Shown: piece by piece, positions 49,668 to 59,310 of the stretch
Position numbering within the stretch: position 1 is the stretch's first letter
Layout: each line of letters starts with the position of its first letter
Origin: Rhizorhabdus sp049889055
Lineage (GTDB): Bacteria > Pseudomonadota > Alphaproteobacteria > Sphingomonadales > Sphingomonadaceae
NCBI RefSeq assembly: GCF_049889055.1
Contig: NZ_JBLTWO010000015.1
Coordinates: forward strand, 1 to 64,000
Length of the DNA: 64,000 nucleotides
Reading direction: 5' to 3'
The notes under the pieces: model-generated
Told to the model about the DNA's origin: nothing
Database searches by the model: none
The model's input: the letters and a program-made list of their open reading frames with translations, nothing else
Program-made: the position numbers and the translations under genes

Positions 49668-51044
49668 TCAGGCGGCGAGTGCCACCGACTGCTTCGAGAG
49701 CAATGCCAGCAACGATATACGGTTGAAGAACCACATCCGCTCGATCGCCAGGTCGCTGTACTTCTGGATCGTGTTCGAGAAGGTATAGGGCGTGTACCAG
49801 ACATTGTGATCCGGATGGACCACTTCAACGAATGTCTGTGACTGACTGACGAAGTCGAAATGACGCGTCTGGCACTGATAGGCATCGGGCACCGATATCA
49901 GGAAACAATCCGCATCGATGGCCTGGAGCTGTGCCATGAACTCGGCGACATTGGGTACATGCTCGAGGACTTCGGGAACGAGCACGACGTCGTAGCGCTG
50001 GTCGATCTGGTCGAAGCTCGAGAAGAGCCGGCCCTTGGCATAAGGCGCAAGCTGTTCAAGGGCCTCGACATGGACGTCGAAGCCGTCGAGCATGGCGCAA
50101 TAGGGCTCCAGCGCGAGATGAAGCGACGTTGCCGGATCGGTAATCGGCCAGTCGGCGCAACCGATATGCAGGACGCGCTTTCCCTCGCACAGATACCGAA
50201 AGACCTCGAGCCGGCCGAGTTCGGCGATCTCCTCGCTAACGGTCACGCGCTGCACGAAATAGGGCGAATGTTGCGCCTCCAGCGGGGACCCGCAGGCTGG
50301 CACGCCAGCGGCCTGCCGCCGCACCGGCGCGCGGCGTGCTTCAGGCGCTCGCGTCGCAGCGGGCTTCGGCGCGGCGGGTTTCGGTACCACGCCATCGGCT
50401 ACGGCGACGACGTCCTGGCGATGCATGTCGTCATAGGCGTCGAGCGTCGATCCCCACAGCTGGTGCGCGTAGACGGGGTCGCTGCCGCCATAGCTCACAC
50501 CCGAAAAATGCCGGGGGATGAAATAGTGGCTGGGGTAGATCCGCAGCGCCGAATATTGATATTTGCGGTAGGCGTCGGTCAACCGCTGCGGGCCGACGGT
50601 CTTCCACGCCATGTCGCCGACGACCGAGGGCTCGGCGGCGATGTCCGCGACGATCCGCCCGAGGAAGGCAGTACCGGCCTCGCTCCCGAAATAGCCGGCG
50701 GCGATCATACCCGGCCTGGCTATCTCATTCTCCCAGCATGCAAAGGCTTCGCAATCGAGCAGATGGTCGTCCAGCGGACGCACGCAGACGCTATCGGCAT
50801 CGAGGACGATGCCGCCATGCCGGTGCAGGATTTCCCAGCGCATGAGGTCTGCGACGCCGTTGAGCTCACGCTCGTACATGTCGACCATGTGGCGCTGGTT
50901 GATCCATTCGATATCCTGCAGCTCGCGGTTGCCCCAGATACGCACCTGCCAGTCGGGATGCCGCGCGCGCCAGCTGTCTATGCAATTGTCGGGGCGCTTC
51001 GTTTCGTCACCGACCCATATGAAATGCATGATCTTCGGAATCAT
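49668..51044 (-). CDS. Fused GT32-type glycosyltransferase and methyltransferase
   Basis: A 458-residue two-domain protein. The N-terminal half (1-225) is a DXD sugar-binding glycosyltransferase of the GT32/mannosyltransferase OCH1-like group: IPKIMHFIWVGD, a WxxxxPDW-type segment, GVADLMRWEILHRHGGIVLDADS with Asp82 and Asp84. A Pro/Ala/Arg linker (about 228-262) leads to a class I methyltransferase (about 280-458) with VLHIGCADWPITD and VLVPEVLEHVPN. The ATG at 51044 has AGGGTGA upstream. It is divergent from a large OGT-like transferase, suggesting a glycosylation pair. Confidence 0.85.
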   Translation of the reverse strand: MIPKIMHFIWVGDETKRPDNCIDSWRARHPDWQVRIWGNRELQDIEWINQRHMVDMYERELNGVADLMRWEILHRHGGIVLDADSVCVRPLDDHLLDCEAFACWENEIARPGMIAAGYFGSEAGTAFLGRIVADIAAEPSVVGDMAWKTVGPQRLTDAYRKYQYSALRIYPSHYFIPRHFSGVSYGGSDPVYAHQLWGSTLDAYDDMHRQDVVAVADGVVPKPAAPKPAATRAPEARRAPVRRQAAGVPACGSPLEAQHSPYFVQRVTVSEEIAELGRLEVFRYLCEGKRVLHIGCADWPITDPATSLHLALEPYCAMLDGFDVHVEALEQLAPYAKGRLFSSFDQIDQRYDVVLVPEVLEHVPNVAEFMAQLQAIDADCFLISVPDAYQCQTRHFDFVSQSQTFVEVVHPDHNVWYTPYTFSNTIQKYSDLAIERMWFFNRISLLALLSKQSVALAA

Positions 51045-51296
51045 CGCGTCACCCTGTCTGTCGCCGCGCGTGCGGGCCCGGCCGGCCTTTGAAGACGAGA
51101 GCATCGGGATCGCCCAGGCCACTTCCGTGGCTAAGCAAAACAGGGTTAACAAACCGATAAGCAGCGCCCGAAACGCCTGCTCCTTTCCCCCGGAAAATGG
51201 TTAATCGATTTTTAAGTCGCGAAGGATAGCCACAAGCTGTCGGACAACGACTCCAGAGCGGACGGACGCACTGCGAGCGGAATTGCGAGAGATGCG

Positions 51297-53864
51297 ATGA
51301 AATTCAATGTCGAGCAGAATCTGCGCAAAGCGCTCTCGTCAGCGCGCGCCGGCGACACCGCCGGGGCCGAAAAGATCTACCGCGATATCCTGGCCGCCTT
51401 CCCCGCCAACAAGCGTGCGCTGGCGGGGTTGCGCGAACTGTCGAACCCCTTCGCCGCCTGCTCCTACGAGCAAGGTCTCGAAGCCGTCCTTGCACTCTAT
51501 GACCAGCGCCGCATGCCCGAGGCGCTCGACGCCATCCGGTCAATGCTCGACCTGTTTCCGAAGCGCTCCGACCTTCACAATCTGGCCGGTGCCATTCAAG
51601 GTGCCCTGAGCCTGTGGGAGGATGCACTGGCGAGCCACGGCGAGGCCATTCGCATCAATCCCGCAGATGGGGACGCGCATACCAACCGCAGCATCGCCCT
51701 TCTGCGCCTCCACCGTCTGGAGGAGGCCGCCGAGGCCAGCGACCGCGCCATAAAAGTCTCGCCGCGTTCGGCAGGCGCTCATTCCAACCGCGCCATGGTG
51801 CTGCGGCTGCTGGGACGTTCGGCGGAAGCCGCCGCCGGCTACGAACGGGCCGTCGAACTCGACCCGCATTCTGCCGAGCTTCGCTACAATCGGGGCAACC
51901 TGCTCCAGGATCTCGGCAAGCACCAGGACGCGATCGCCAGCTATGACGCGGCGATCGAGCTGAGACCAGGCTATGCGGCAGCCCATTGCAATCGCGGCAA
52001 TGCCCAACGGAAGCTGGGTCTGCAATTCGAGGCGCTGGCGAGCTACGACGCCGCTATCGGAATCGATGCGGGCTTTTCGGAGGCTCACTCCAATCGGGGT
52101 ATCGTCCTGCGCGATCTGAAGCGACGCGACGAGGCGCTGGAAAGCTGCGCACGGGCCGCAGCTCTCCAGCCCGATTCAGCCGCGATCCTCTACAACCACG
52201 CGACGATCCTGCAGGATCTGAACCGCCTGGAAGAAGCCGTATCGAGCTATGATCGCGCCATCCTGATCGAACCAGACCATCTCGATGCGCATGTCAATCG
52301 CGGCAGTGCGCTGATCGCGCTGCACCGGTTCGAAGAGGCGCTGCCAAGCTTCGTCAAAGTGGCGGAGCATCGTCCAGACGACGCCACGAGCCATTACAAC
52401 CTCGCGAATGTCCTGCATCTTCTCCATCGCGCCGACGAAGCCGTCGCCTGCTATCGCAGCGCCGTTGCGCTGAAGCCGGACTATGCGGAGGCGCAAGCTC
52501 ATCTGCTCTATCAGCGCGCGCGGATGTGCGCGTGGGACGAAGCCGAGGACAGCGCGGCGCTCTCCGTGATCAATGCCTCGGACGATGCGATCCCGCCCTT
52601 CTCCATGCTGGCGATCGAGGATGATGCCGAACGGCATCTGATGCGATCGAAGACCTGGGTCGGGAAGAACGTCAAAGGCCCCGGCCTCAGTTTCCCGCGC
52701 AAGCGGTCAAGCGATCCCCGCATCCGCATCGGCTATTTTTCGGCCGACTTCCATAACCACGCCACCATGCACCTGATGGCGAAGCTGCTGGAGCGGCATG
52801 ATCGATCCCGCTTCGAGATTCACGCCTTTTCCTACGGCCTGATCAAGGACGGTTTCAGCGATCGCGCCGCGCGGGCTGTCGATGCGTTCCACGACGTCAG
52901 CGGCCTCGACGATCGGGCCATCGCCCAACTTGCCAAGGACCGGCAGATCGACATCGCGGTCGACCTGAAAGGGCATACCCACGAGGCACGGCTGGGCATT
53001 TTCTCCCACCGCCCGGCGCCCGTGCAGATCGCCTATCTCGGCTATCCGGGATCGACTGGCGCCAGCTTCATGGATTATCTCATTGCCGACGAGGTCGTGG
53101 TCCCGGAAACGCATAGCCAGTTCTACTCGGAGCAGATCATCCGCCTCCCCGGCTGCTATCAGGTCAACGACGACAGTCGCACGGTGCCCGAATCCCTTCA
53201 CACCCGCGCGGAACAGGGCCTGCCGACCGAGGGCGTCGTCTTCTGCAGCTTCAACAGCAGCTACAAGATCAGGCCGCCGGAGTTCGCCATCTGGATGGAC
53301 ATCCTGCGACAGGTCGACGGCAGCGTGCTGTGGCTGTTGAGGGACAACCCATGGGTGGAGGCCAATCTGAAGCGCGAAGCCGCAGCGCGCGGCGTGGGTC
53401 CGGACCGCCTGATCTTCTCCGACAAGCTGTCGGTGACGGAGCATCTGGCCCGCCACCACTGCGCCGACATCTTTCTCGACAGCTTCAACTGCAACGCCCA
53501 TACGACCGCCAGCGATGCCTTGTGGGCGGGCCTGCCGGTCATCACCAAGCTGGGCCAGAGCTTCGCCGCCCGCGTCGCAGGCAGCCTGCTCCATGGGCTG
53601 GAACTGCCCGAACTCGTCACCGAGACCGAGGCGGATTATGCCCGGCTGGCCATCGATCTTGCACGGCAGCCCGATCGCCTCGCCGCCATCAAGCAGAAGA
53701 TCGCTGCAAATCGGCAAACGGCGCCATTGTTCGATACCGAAGCCTTCACCCGGAATATCGAGCGAGCCTATGAGCTCGCGCACCAGCGCCACCTCGACGG
53801 GTTGCGGCCTGCCCCTCTGACGATAGGTCGTGCAAACGACGAAAGCCGGAAACGCGCGGCCTGA
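51297..53864 (+). CDS. TPR-GT41 (OGT/SPINDLY-like) glycosyltransferase
   Basis: An 855-residue protein. About ten TPRs (roughly 100-410; each unit has the W/Y-x-x-A-x-x-x-Y-x-x-A-I pattern, such as AIASYDAAIELRPGYAAAHCNRG) precede a GT41 catalytic region (about 475-840). That has IGYFSADFHNHATMHLM (with a His near the active site), QIAYLGYPGSTGASFMDYLIAD, FCSFNSSYKIRPPEF and DSFNCNAHTTASDALWAGLPV. GT41 enzymes attach GlcNAc or other sugars to Ser/Thr of proteins; bacterial homologues glycosylate flagellin or adhesins. No signal peptide. The 252-base gap to the divergent GT32 fusion gene holds promoters for both. Confidence 0.88.
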   Translation: MKFNVEQNLRKALSSARAGDTAGAEKIYRDILAAFPANKRALAGLRELSNPFAACSYEQGLEAVLALYDQRRMPEALDAIRSMLDLFPKRSDLHNLAGAIQGALSLWEDALASHGEAIRINPADGDAHTNRSIALLRLHRLEEAAEASDRAIKVSPRSAGAHSNRAMVLRLLGRSAEAAAGYERAVELDPHSAELRYNRGNLLQDLGKHQDAIASYDAAIELRPGYAAAHCNRGNAQRKLGLQFEALASYDAAIGIDAGFSEAHSNRGIVLRDLKRRDEALESCARAAALQPDSAAILYNHATILQDLNRLEEAVSSYDRAILIEPDHLDAHVNRGSALIALHRFEEALPSFVKVAEHRPDDATSHYNLANVLHLLHRADEAVACYRSAVALKPDYAEAQAHLLYQRARMCAWDEAEDSAALSVINASDDAIPPFSMLAIEDDAERHLMRSKTWVGKNVKGPGLSFPRKRSSDPRIRIGYFSADFHNHATMHLMAKLLERHDRSRFEIHAFSYGLIKDGFSDRAARAVDAFHDVSGLDDRAIAQLAKDRQIDIAVDLKGHTHEARLGIFSHRPAPVQIAYLGYPGSTGASFMDYLIADEVVVPETHSQFYSEQIIRLPGCYQVNDDSRTVPESLHTRAEQGLPTEGVVFCSFNSSYKIRPPEFAIWMDILRQVDGSVLWLLRDNPWVEANLKREAAARGVGPDRLIFSDKLSVTEHLARHHCADIFLDSFNCNAHTTASDALWAGLPVITKLGQSFAARVAGSLLHGLELPELVTETEADYARLAIDLARQPDRLAAIKQKIAANRQTAPLFDTEAFTRNIERAYELAHQRHLDGLRPAPLTIGRANDESRKRAA

Positions 53865-53915
53865 CCCGCCAGGAAGGCGGACCGACCTGATCCGGGCCCT
53901 GGGCGGGCCTCCGCG

Positions 53916-55988
53916 CTATACCCCGCCGACCTGGGGCCCGCCGACCTGAGTCAGCACGAAGGCATAGGCCTCGGCGTCCTCGCGCAGTGAGTCATAGCGG
54001 CCCGACTTGCCGCCATGGCCGGCGCCCATGTTGATCTTGAGCAGCAGCAGATTGTCGTCGGTCTTGGTAGCGCGGAGCCGCGCCGCCCATTTGGCCGGCT
54101 CCCAATAGGTCACGCGCGGGTCGTTGAGCCCGCCCGTGATCAGCATCGGCGGATAGGCTTTGGCCTCGACATTGTCATAGGGGCTGTAGCTGCGGATCAG
54201 CTCGAACGCCGCCGGATCGGTGATCGGATTGCCCCATTCGGGCCATTCCCCCGGCGTCAGCGGCAGGCTTTCGTCCTGCATCGTGTTGAGCACGTCGACG
54301 AAGGGCACATCGGCCACCACTGCGCCCCACAGGTCGGGATCGGTATTGGCAACGACGCCCATCAGCTCGCCCCCGGCCGACCCGCCGTTGATTGCGATTC
54401 GACCCGCGCTTGTCAGTCCGGCGTCGATCAGCCCTCGTGCGGCATCGGAAAAGTCGCGAAAGGTGTTCCAGCGCTGCTCGGCCTTGCCCTGCAGATACCA
54501 GTCATAGCCAAGGTCGTCGCCGCCGCGGATATGGGCGATGGCATAGGCCCAGCCGCGGTCGACCAGCGACAGCCGCACTGTGGAGAAGCCCGGCGGAATG
54601 GCGTGGCCATAGGCGCCATAGGCATAGAGGAACAGCTTGCCCGATCCGTCGCGCGGGAAGCCCTTGCGGTAGAGCACCGAGACGGGGATGCTCCGCCCGT
54701 CGCGCGCGGACACCATCAGCCGCTCGGTCTCATAAAGCGACGGATCATAGCCCGACGGTATGTCCTGCACCTTCAGCGTCGTCAGCTGCCGCACGACCGG
54801 ATCATAATCATAGACCGTCTGCGGGGTGACCATCGACGCATAGCCGAGCCGATAGGCGGGCGGATCATATTCGGGGTTGCTGCCGGGCGACACGGTATAG
54901 CTCGCCTCGGGAAAGGCGATGCGATGCTCGCTGCCGTCATAGGCGCGCAGCCGGATCTGATCGAGCCCGTCGACCCGCTCGACCAGCATCAGGTGGCGGG
55001 CGAAGGCGGTGATGCCGCGAATATAGACCGCGTCCGATCCGGCGACGACCGTCTCCCAGTCGCCGGGTGCGGCGGGGTCCGCCTTCGCGACGCGGAAGTT
55101 CACATGCTCGTCATTGGTGAGGATCCACAGCGAGCCATGGGCGCTGTCGACCGAATATTCGCGCTTCACCTGACGCGGGCTGACCAGCAGCGGCGCAGCC
55201 GCAGGATCGTCGGCGGGGACGAGGCGCACCTCGCTCGTCTGGTTGTCGCCGGTCGCGACCACGATCCAGCGATCGTCCTGCGTCTTGCCGACGCCAACGT
55301 TGAAGCCGAGTTCCTCGGTCTCCTCATAGACGGTGACGGCCCCGGAAGGGTCGCTGCCCAACCGGTGGAGCCGTGCGCGATAGGTCCGCCAATTTTCGTT
55401 GACCTCGGTATAAACCAGACTGCGGGAGTCATTGCCCCAGGCTACTGCGCCGTTGGCGACAGTCGTGACCGTCTCGATATCGGCGCCCGTCGCGAGATCG
55501 CGGATGCGCAGCTCGAAGCGCTCGGCGCCGCTGCGATCGGCCGACCAGGCGGCCAGCCGCCCGTCGGGGCTGACGCTGAGCACCTGCAGGCGGAAATAGT
55601 CGTGGCCCTCGGCTTCGGCCGGCTCGTCGAGGATGACCTGCTCCTCGCCACCTGCGACGGGCTTGCGATACCAGACGCGATATTGGCCACCCGGACGGAA
55701 GGCCCACCAGTAAAGCCAGTCGCCGTCCTTCTGCGGCACACTGGCATCGTCTTCCTTGAGCCGCGCCTTCATCTCGGCGAAGAGCGTCTCGACCAGCGCC
55801 TCGTGCGGCTGCATCGCCGCCTCGAAATAGGCATTCTCCTCGCGGAGATAGGAGAGCACGTCGGGATCATCGATCACCGGATATTTCTGGTCCTTCAGCC
55901 AGAACCAGGGATCCTCGATCGTCTGGCCGTGCCGCGTATAGGCATGCGGCCGCTGTGCGGCGACGGGGGGCGGTGGCAGCATCGACAT
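53916..55988 (-). CDS. ptrB: Oligopeptidase B-like S9A serine peptidase
   Basis: A 690-residue prolyl-oligopeptidase family enzyme. A seven-blade propeller domain (about 70-400) and a hydrolase domain (about 420-690) are present. The catalytic Ser is in NGGSAGGELMG, Asp in GGLNDPRVTYWEP and His in MGAGHGGKSGRYD. It begins with the characteristic RHGQTIEDPWFWLKDQ. No signal peptide, so cytosolic; cuts small basic peptides. Its start overlaps the upstream lipoprotein stop by one base (TGATG). An in-frame Met at codon 3 is an alternative start. Confidence 0.93.
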   Translation of the reverse strand: MSMLPPPPVAAQRPHAYTRHGQTIEDPWFWLKDQKYPVIDDPDVLSYLREENAYFEAAMQPHEALVETLFAEMKARLKEDDASVPQKDGDWLYWWAFRPGGQYRVWYRKPVAGGEEQVILDEPAEAEGHDYFRLQVLSVSPDGRLAAWSADRSGAERFELRIRDLATGADIETVTTVANGAVAWGNDSRSLVYTEVNENWRTYRARLHRLGSDPSGAVTVYEETEELGFNVGVGKTQDDRWIVVATGDNQTSEVRLVPADDPAAAPLLVSPRQVKREYSVDSAHGSLWILTNDEHVNFRVAKADPAAPGDWETVVAGSDAVYIRGITAFARHLMLVERVDGLDQIRLRAYDGSEHRIAFPEASYTVSPGSNPEYDPPAYRLGYASMVTPQTVYDYDPVVRQLTTLKVQDIPSGYDPSLYETERLMVSARDGRSIPVSVLYRKGFPRDGSGKLFLYAYGAYGHAIPPGFSTVRLSLVDRGWAYAIAHIRGGDDLGYDWYLQGKAEQRWNTFRDFSDAARGLIDAGLTSAGRIAINGGSAGGELMGVVANTDPDLWGAVVADVPFVDVLNTMQDESLPLTPGEWPEWGNPITDPAAFELIRSYSPYDNVEAKAYPPMLITGGLNDPRVTYWEPAKWAARLRATKTDDNLLLLKINMGAGHGGKSGRYDSLREDAEAYAFVLTQVGGPQVGGV

Positions 55989-56515
55989 CAGGCTCCGGTC
56001 GGCATCAGCGCGTCGAGCGCCGCACGCTGGGCATCATAGACGGCCTGGAGCCGCACCGCCGCTTCGGTGATCGCATCGGCTGCGGCGACATTGCCCGCCG
56101 TCACCGCCGCCTCGCGACGACGGTCGAGCTCGGCCATCGCCTCGGCAACGGGCGTCCGCGACGAATCGAGACTGCTATAGCGTTGCTGCGCCGCGACCCA
56201 GGCCTCGCTGCCTGCCTCCTGCTGCAGCCCCGAGGCGATTCCGGCCCCCTCCTTGGAAAGGCTGTCCCGGAACGCCGCATCGGCCGCGTCGGCCCGAGCC
56301 ACGATCGCGGCGATATCGGCCGAGGCCGGCAGCGGCGCGGGCGTCGATTCGGGCGCGGGCGGCACCGGATCGGCCTTGAGCACTTCCCGCTCGATCGGGC
56401 GGGGCGAGAGCGATGGATAGCCGGTACGCGGGTCGGCGCAGGCGGACAGCGCGAGCACGGCCAGCAAGGCCGACGCGGACGGCGCCGGGAAACGGCGAAA
56501 AGCGGGGCTGAACAT
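55988..56515 (-). CDS. Lipoprotein with helical mature region
   Basis: About 175 residues. A lipoprotein signal (MFSPAFRRFPAPSASALLAVLALSAC, Cys26 after LSA) precedes a Pro/Ser/Glu-rich linker (30-68) and a long Ala/Glu/Arg helix-rich region (70-170) with likely coiled-coil character. The ATG at 56515 is preferred since it places the charged n-region correctly; the frame continues 12 codons upstream. It is coupled to ptrB. Function unknown. Confidence 0.7.
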   Translation of the reverse strand: MFSPAFRRFPAPSASALLAVLALSACADPRTGYPSLSPRPIEREVLKADPVPPAPESTPAPLPASADIAAIVARADAADAAFRDSLSKEGAGIASGLQQEAGSEAWVAAQQRYSSLDSSRTPVAEAMAELDRRREAAVTAGNVAAADAITEAAVRLQAVYDAQRAALDALMPTGA

Positions 56516-56598
56516 GGCGCCGGGTCTAGGCCGCGCAGAAAATCTGCGCAACGGGGTTGCGCCCGACGAAATCCCCCACTAGATGCCCCTCCCACAGC

Positions 56599-56675
56599 GC
56601 GCCCGTAGCTCAGCTGGATAGAGCATCAGACTACGAATCTGAGGGTCGGACGTTCGAATCGTTCCGGGCGCGCCA
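56599..56675 (+). tRNA. tRNA-Arg (anticodon ACG)
   Basis: A 77-nt cloverleaf. The acceptor stem is GCGCCCG with CGGGCGC, the D arm GCTCAGCTGGATAGAGC, the anticodon stem TCAGA/TCTGA with loop CTACGAA (anticodon ACG, read as ICG), and the T arm GGACG-TTCGAAT-CGTTC. CCA is encoded. It decodes CGU/CGC/CGA after A34 deamination. Confidence 0.97.
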
Positions 56676-56842
56676 ATTTCTTCCCGATATCCAGAACGCC
56701 CTTTCAGGCTTTGTGCATCGTCCGATGCTACATGGCGTGCGTCCTCATGCGCTCGGTTGAGGACGACCTGCTGATCTTGCGGGCCCAGCTTCGCCGTCCG
56801 CTTACAATACCCCATTAACCCAATCTTTCCCCCCGCCATGCC

Positions 56843-58717
56843 ATGGCGATCTCCATGCGTTGGGTGAGGATGTTCGAGGACTGGCTTTCCGGCCTCCGGT
56901 CGCGGCAGTGGACGCGCAACAGCAGCGCCATGCTCGGCGGGCTTGCGGCCATAAGCCTGTTGGGCGGTGCCATCGTCGTCGCAGCGCTCGTGGCCCGGCT
57001 CGACACCGACGCGGCCGAGCACAGCCACGCCACCGCGAGCGGCGTGGTGTCCTCGCTGCTCCACGCGCAGGCCAGCAGCGCCTATAGCAACGGACGCTGG
57101 GACGATGCGACGCTTCATCTCTACGGTACCCTCGACCAAACCTGGGCGCGCAGCAACATCAGTGGCGATTATGTCGCTTATGTGATCGACGCGCGGGGGC
57201 GGACGCTGTTTTCGCGGCGCGCCGACGGCACGGTCGACCCACCGCTTGCCGAGGCTGCGCCTGCGGCGGTGCGGGCTATGCTCGCAAAGCTGCCCCGCGA
57301 TGCCCGCACGGCGGACCGGCTGAGAGAGGGTATCGCCTTCTTCGACCACTATCGGGGCCAGCCCGCCGTTTTCGGCGTTATGCCGATCATCCCGCTCAGT
57401 GCAAAGGCGGCCCGCCCACGCGGGGCGCTCCGATATCTGATCTATATCGACACATTGACTCCGTCGGGCATGACCATTTTCGCAAAGCGCTACCAATTGG
57501 CAGGTCTGCGGACCGACGGGATCGACGCGCCATCCTCCTTCCCCTTGGACAATATCCATGGTGAGGCGGTGGCATCGATTGCCTGGACGCCCGAGCATCC
57601 GGGCAGCGCGGGGCTGAAGGCGATCCTGCCCATTCTGATCCTGATCGCAGGCGCGATTGCGGGGCTCACCTGGGCGCTCGACCGCATCATGCGCCGGCAG
57701 CAGGCCCAGCTCGCAGCGAGCAACGAACAATATCAGGCGATGGCGCGCGAGGCCGAAAGCGCGGCGGTCCGGGCCGAGCTGGCGCGGCGCGAGGCCGACA
57801 TATCGCGCAGCCGCGCCGAAGCGGCGGCGCAGTCGGAGGTACGCGAACGCGAACGCTCCGCCGCCGCGCTCAAGCAGGCCGCGCGCTCGACGGGCATGGA
57901 CCTGCAGGCGCATCTGGTTGCACTGGTCGAGGATCTTGCCCGGCTGGCAGGGCAGCTCGACGAGACTGCGGATGCCGCCTGGGCCGCGACCCTGGCACAG
58001 GAAAGCCATGCCGGCTGGGTCGGCGCCAAGAGCGCCAATGCCGCCGCCGCGCTGGACGAGGTGCTGAGCGCCACCGCCGGGATGGCGAATGCGGTCCAGT
58101 CGATCCGCCGCGAAGTGGAGAGCACCCGCGACGCGGTCGCCTCCGCCGCGCGCCATTCTTCGGAAACCGCGATCGGGAACGAACAGCTGCTGTCGCATGT
58201 CGACGGGATCGGATCGGCCTCGGACGCGATTCTGACCGTTACCAAGAAGACGCGGCAGCTGGCCGTCAACGCGGCGATCGTTGCGGCCCACGGCCAGAGC
58301 GCGCATGACGGATTCTCGGTCATCGCGCGCGAGATCAAGACCCTGTCCGAAAATAGCCGCCTGTCCGCCGGGCAAATCGCCGAACGGCTCAAGGCCGTCA
58401 CGGAATCGGTCCACCGCAGCGTCGATGCCAGCCTGAGCATCGACACCGACCTTCAGGACATCCTCCAGTCGATCAGCGCCACCGACGCCGCCGTGCGCGT
58501 GCATGAGGTTGCCGGTGAGGCGATCTGCGAACGGGTCGAACATGCGCAGCGGGAATCGCACGCGGTCGGCGGGCTGGTGCGCGAGATGACCGATTCGATC
58601 GCCCATGTTCGCGCCAGTGTGCGCCTGACGCGCGAAGTCAGCGCCTGTGTGCGCGAGCGCGTCGAACTGCTCGAGAAGGCGCTCGGTAAGGCGGTATCGG
58701 AACTGATGGCCGCCTGA
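56843..58717 (+). CDS. Chemoreceptor-like protein with degenerate signalling tip
   Basis: A 624-residue membrane protein. Two membrane segments (about 30-52 and 253-275) flank a CHASE4-like periplasmic sensor domain (about 55-250). A long Ala/Glu/Arg coiled coil (275-350) and an MCP-type helical hairpin (about 370-600) follow. The hairpin tip reads KTRQLAVNAAIVAAHGQ...GFSVIAREIKTLSENS, where the canonical form is TNLLALNAAIEAARAGE...GFAVVA.EVR.LAE.S. The conserved Glu is Val and Arg is His, so coupling to CheA/CheW may be altered. No che genes are adjacent. Confidence 0.82.
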   Translation: MAISMRWVRMFEDWLSGLRSRQWTRNSSAMLGGLAAISLLGGAIVVAALVARLDTDAAEHSHATASGVVSSLLHAQASSAYSNGRWDDATLHLYGTLDQTWARSNISGDYVAYVIDARGRTLFSRRADGTVDPPLAEAAPAAVRAMLAKLPRDARTADRLREGIAFFDHYRGQPAVFGVMPIIPLSAKAARPRGALRYLIYIDTLTPSGMTIFAKRYQLAGLRTDGIDAPSSFPLDNIHGEAVASIAWTPEHPGSAGLKAILPILILIAGAIAGLTWALDRIMRRQQAQLAASNEQYQAMAREAESAAVRAELARREADISRSRAEAAAQSEVRERERSAAALKQAARSTGMDLQAHLVALVEDLARLAGQLDETADAAWAATLAQESHAGWVGAKSANAAAALDEVLSATAGMANAVQSIRREVESTRDAVASAARHSSETAIGNEQLLSHVDGIGSASDAILTVTKKTRQLAVNAAIVAAHGQSAHDGFSVIAREIKTLSENSRLSAGQIAERLKAVTESVHRSVDASLSIDTDLQDILQSISATDAAVRVHEVAGEAICERVEHAQRESHAVGGLVREMTDSIAHVRASVRLTREVSACVRERVELLEKALGKAVSELMAA

Positions 58718-58745
58718 CGGAACGCCCGCCCCAAGAGTATCGGGC

Positions 58746-58777
58746 AAAAAGAAGCCCGCCGGAGTTAACCGGCGGGC
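58746..58777 (-). terminator. Terminator downstream of DUF421 fragment
   Basis: A perfect 9-bp stem, GCCCGCCGG (58754-58762) with CCGGCGGGC (58769-58777), and a 6-base loop, followed on the minus strand by TTCTTTTTG. It serves the minus-strand gene at 58873. Confidence 0.8.
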
Positions 58778-58872
58778 ATAGGGGGAAACCGGAAGGGGGA
58801 ATAAACCGGTTGGAGGCCAAACGCCCTGTGCGGCGTCTGGTTCCGCGCGACCCCATAATTTTCAGATTCTCT

Positions 58873-59139
58873 TCAGAGCGCCGGATCGTCGCGGTCCTGC
58901 GCGCCTCCCGAGGCGCCATCTGGAGCGATGAAACTGATCTTGCCGTTGGTTTCGAGGATCGCCCAAGCGACGTCCTTTATCCGGGCATAGCCTGCCAGCC
59001 GCATCTCGCTCTCGATCTCAGCCTCGGTCAGACGGTCGCGCCGCAGATTGTCGGCCAGCAATTCACCATGGCGGATGACCACGCGCGGCTCGCCCCCCAG
59101 CAGCTTCTCCGCCGCAGGAATCGCCGAATTGACCGTCAT
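58873..59139 (-). CDS. DUF421-type C-terminal domain, truncated
   Basis: About 88 residues match the cytoplasmic C-terminal domain of DUF421 (YetF-like) proteins: GEPRVVIRHGELLADNLRRDRLTEAEIESEM, of which RVVIRHGELL is the strand pair, then AWAILETNGKISFI. Full-length family members have about 70-80 more residues with two to three membrane helices at the N-terminus. None is seen in any frame just upstream, although the frame stays open to 59310 with non-matching sequence. There is no good ribosome site. I regard it as a remnant or a soluble fragment; the terminator after it is intact. Confidence 0.55.
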   Translation of the reverse strand: MTVNSAIPAAEKLLGGEPRVVIRHGELLADNLRRDRLTEAEIESEMRLAGYARIKDVAWAILETNGKISFIAPDGASGGAQDRDDPAL

Positions 59140-59310
59140 GTCGCGCCACAGGCTGGGCTCGACGCTTCGTTCCGATCGCTCGCGCGTAGGGGCAAGCTGC
59201 TGTCCGACGCAGAGCAAGACCGGCTGGAAACAGCCGACCGCGCAATTGCCGATGTGATCACTATGGACGACACCGCCCCTGGCGAACGCACCGGCCGGAC
59301 CGGAACCCAC

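Noticed and set aside
56599..56675. tRNA-Arg as an integration (att) site for a mobile element
   Set aside because: No integrase lies nearby and no repeat of the tRNA 3' end is seen in the flanks.
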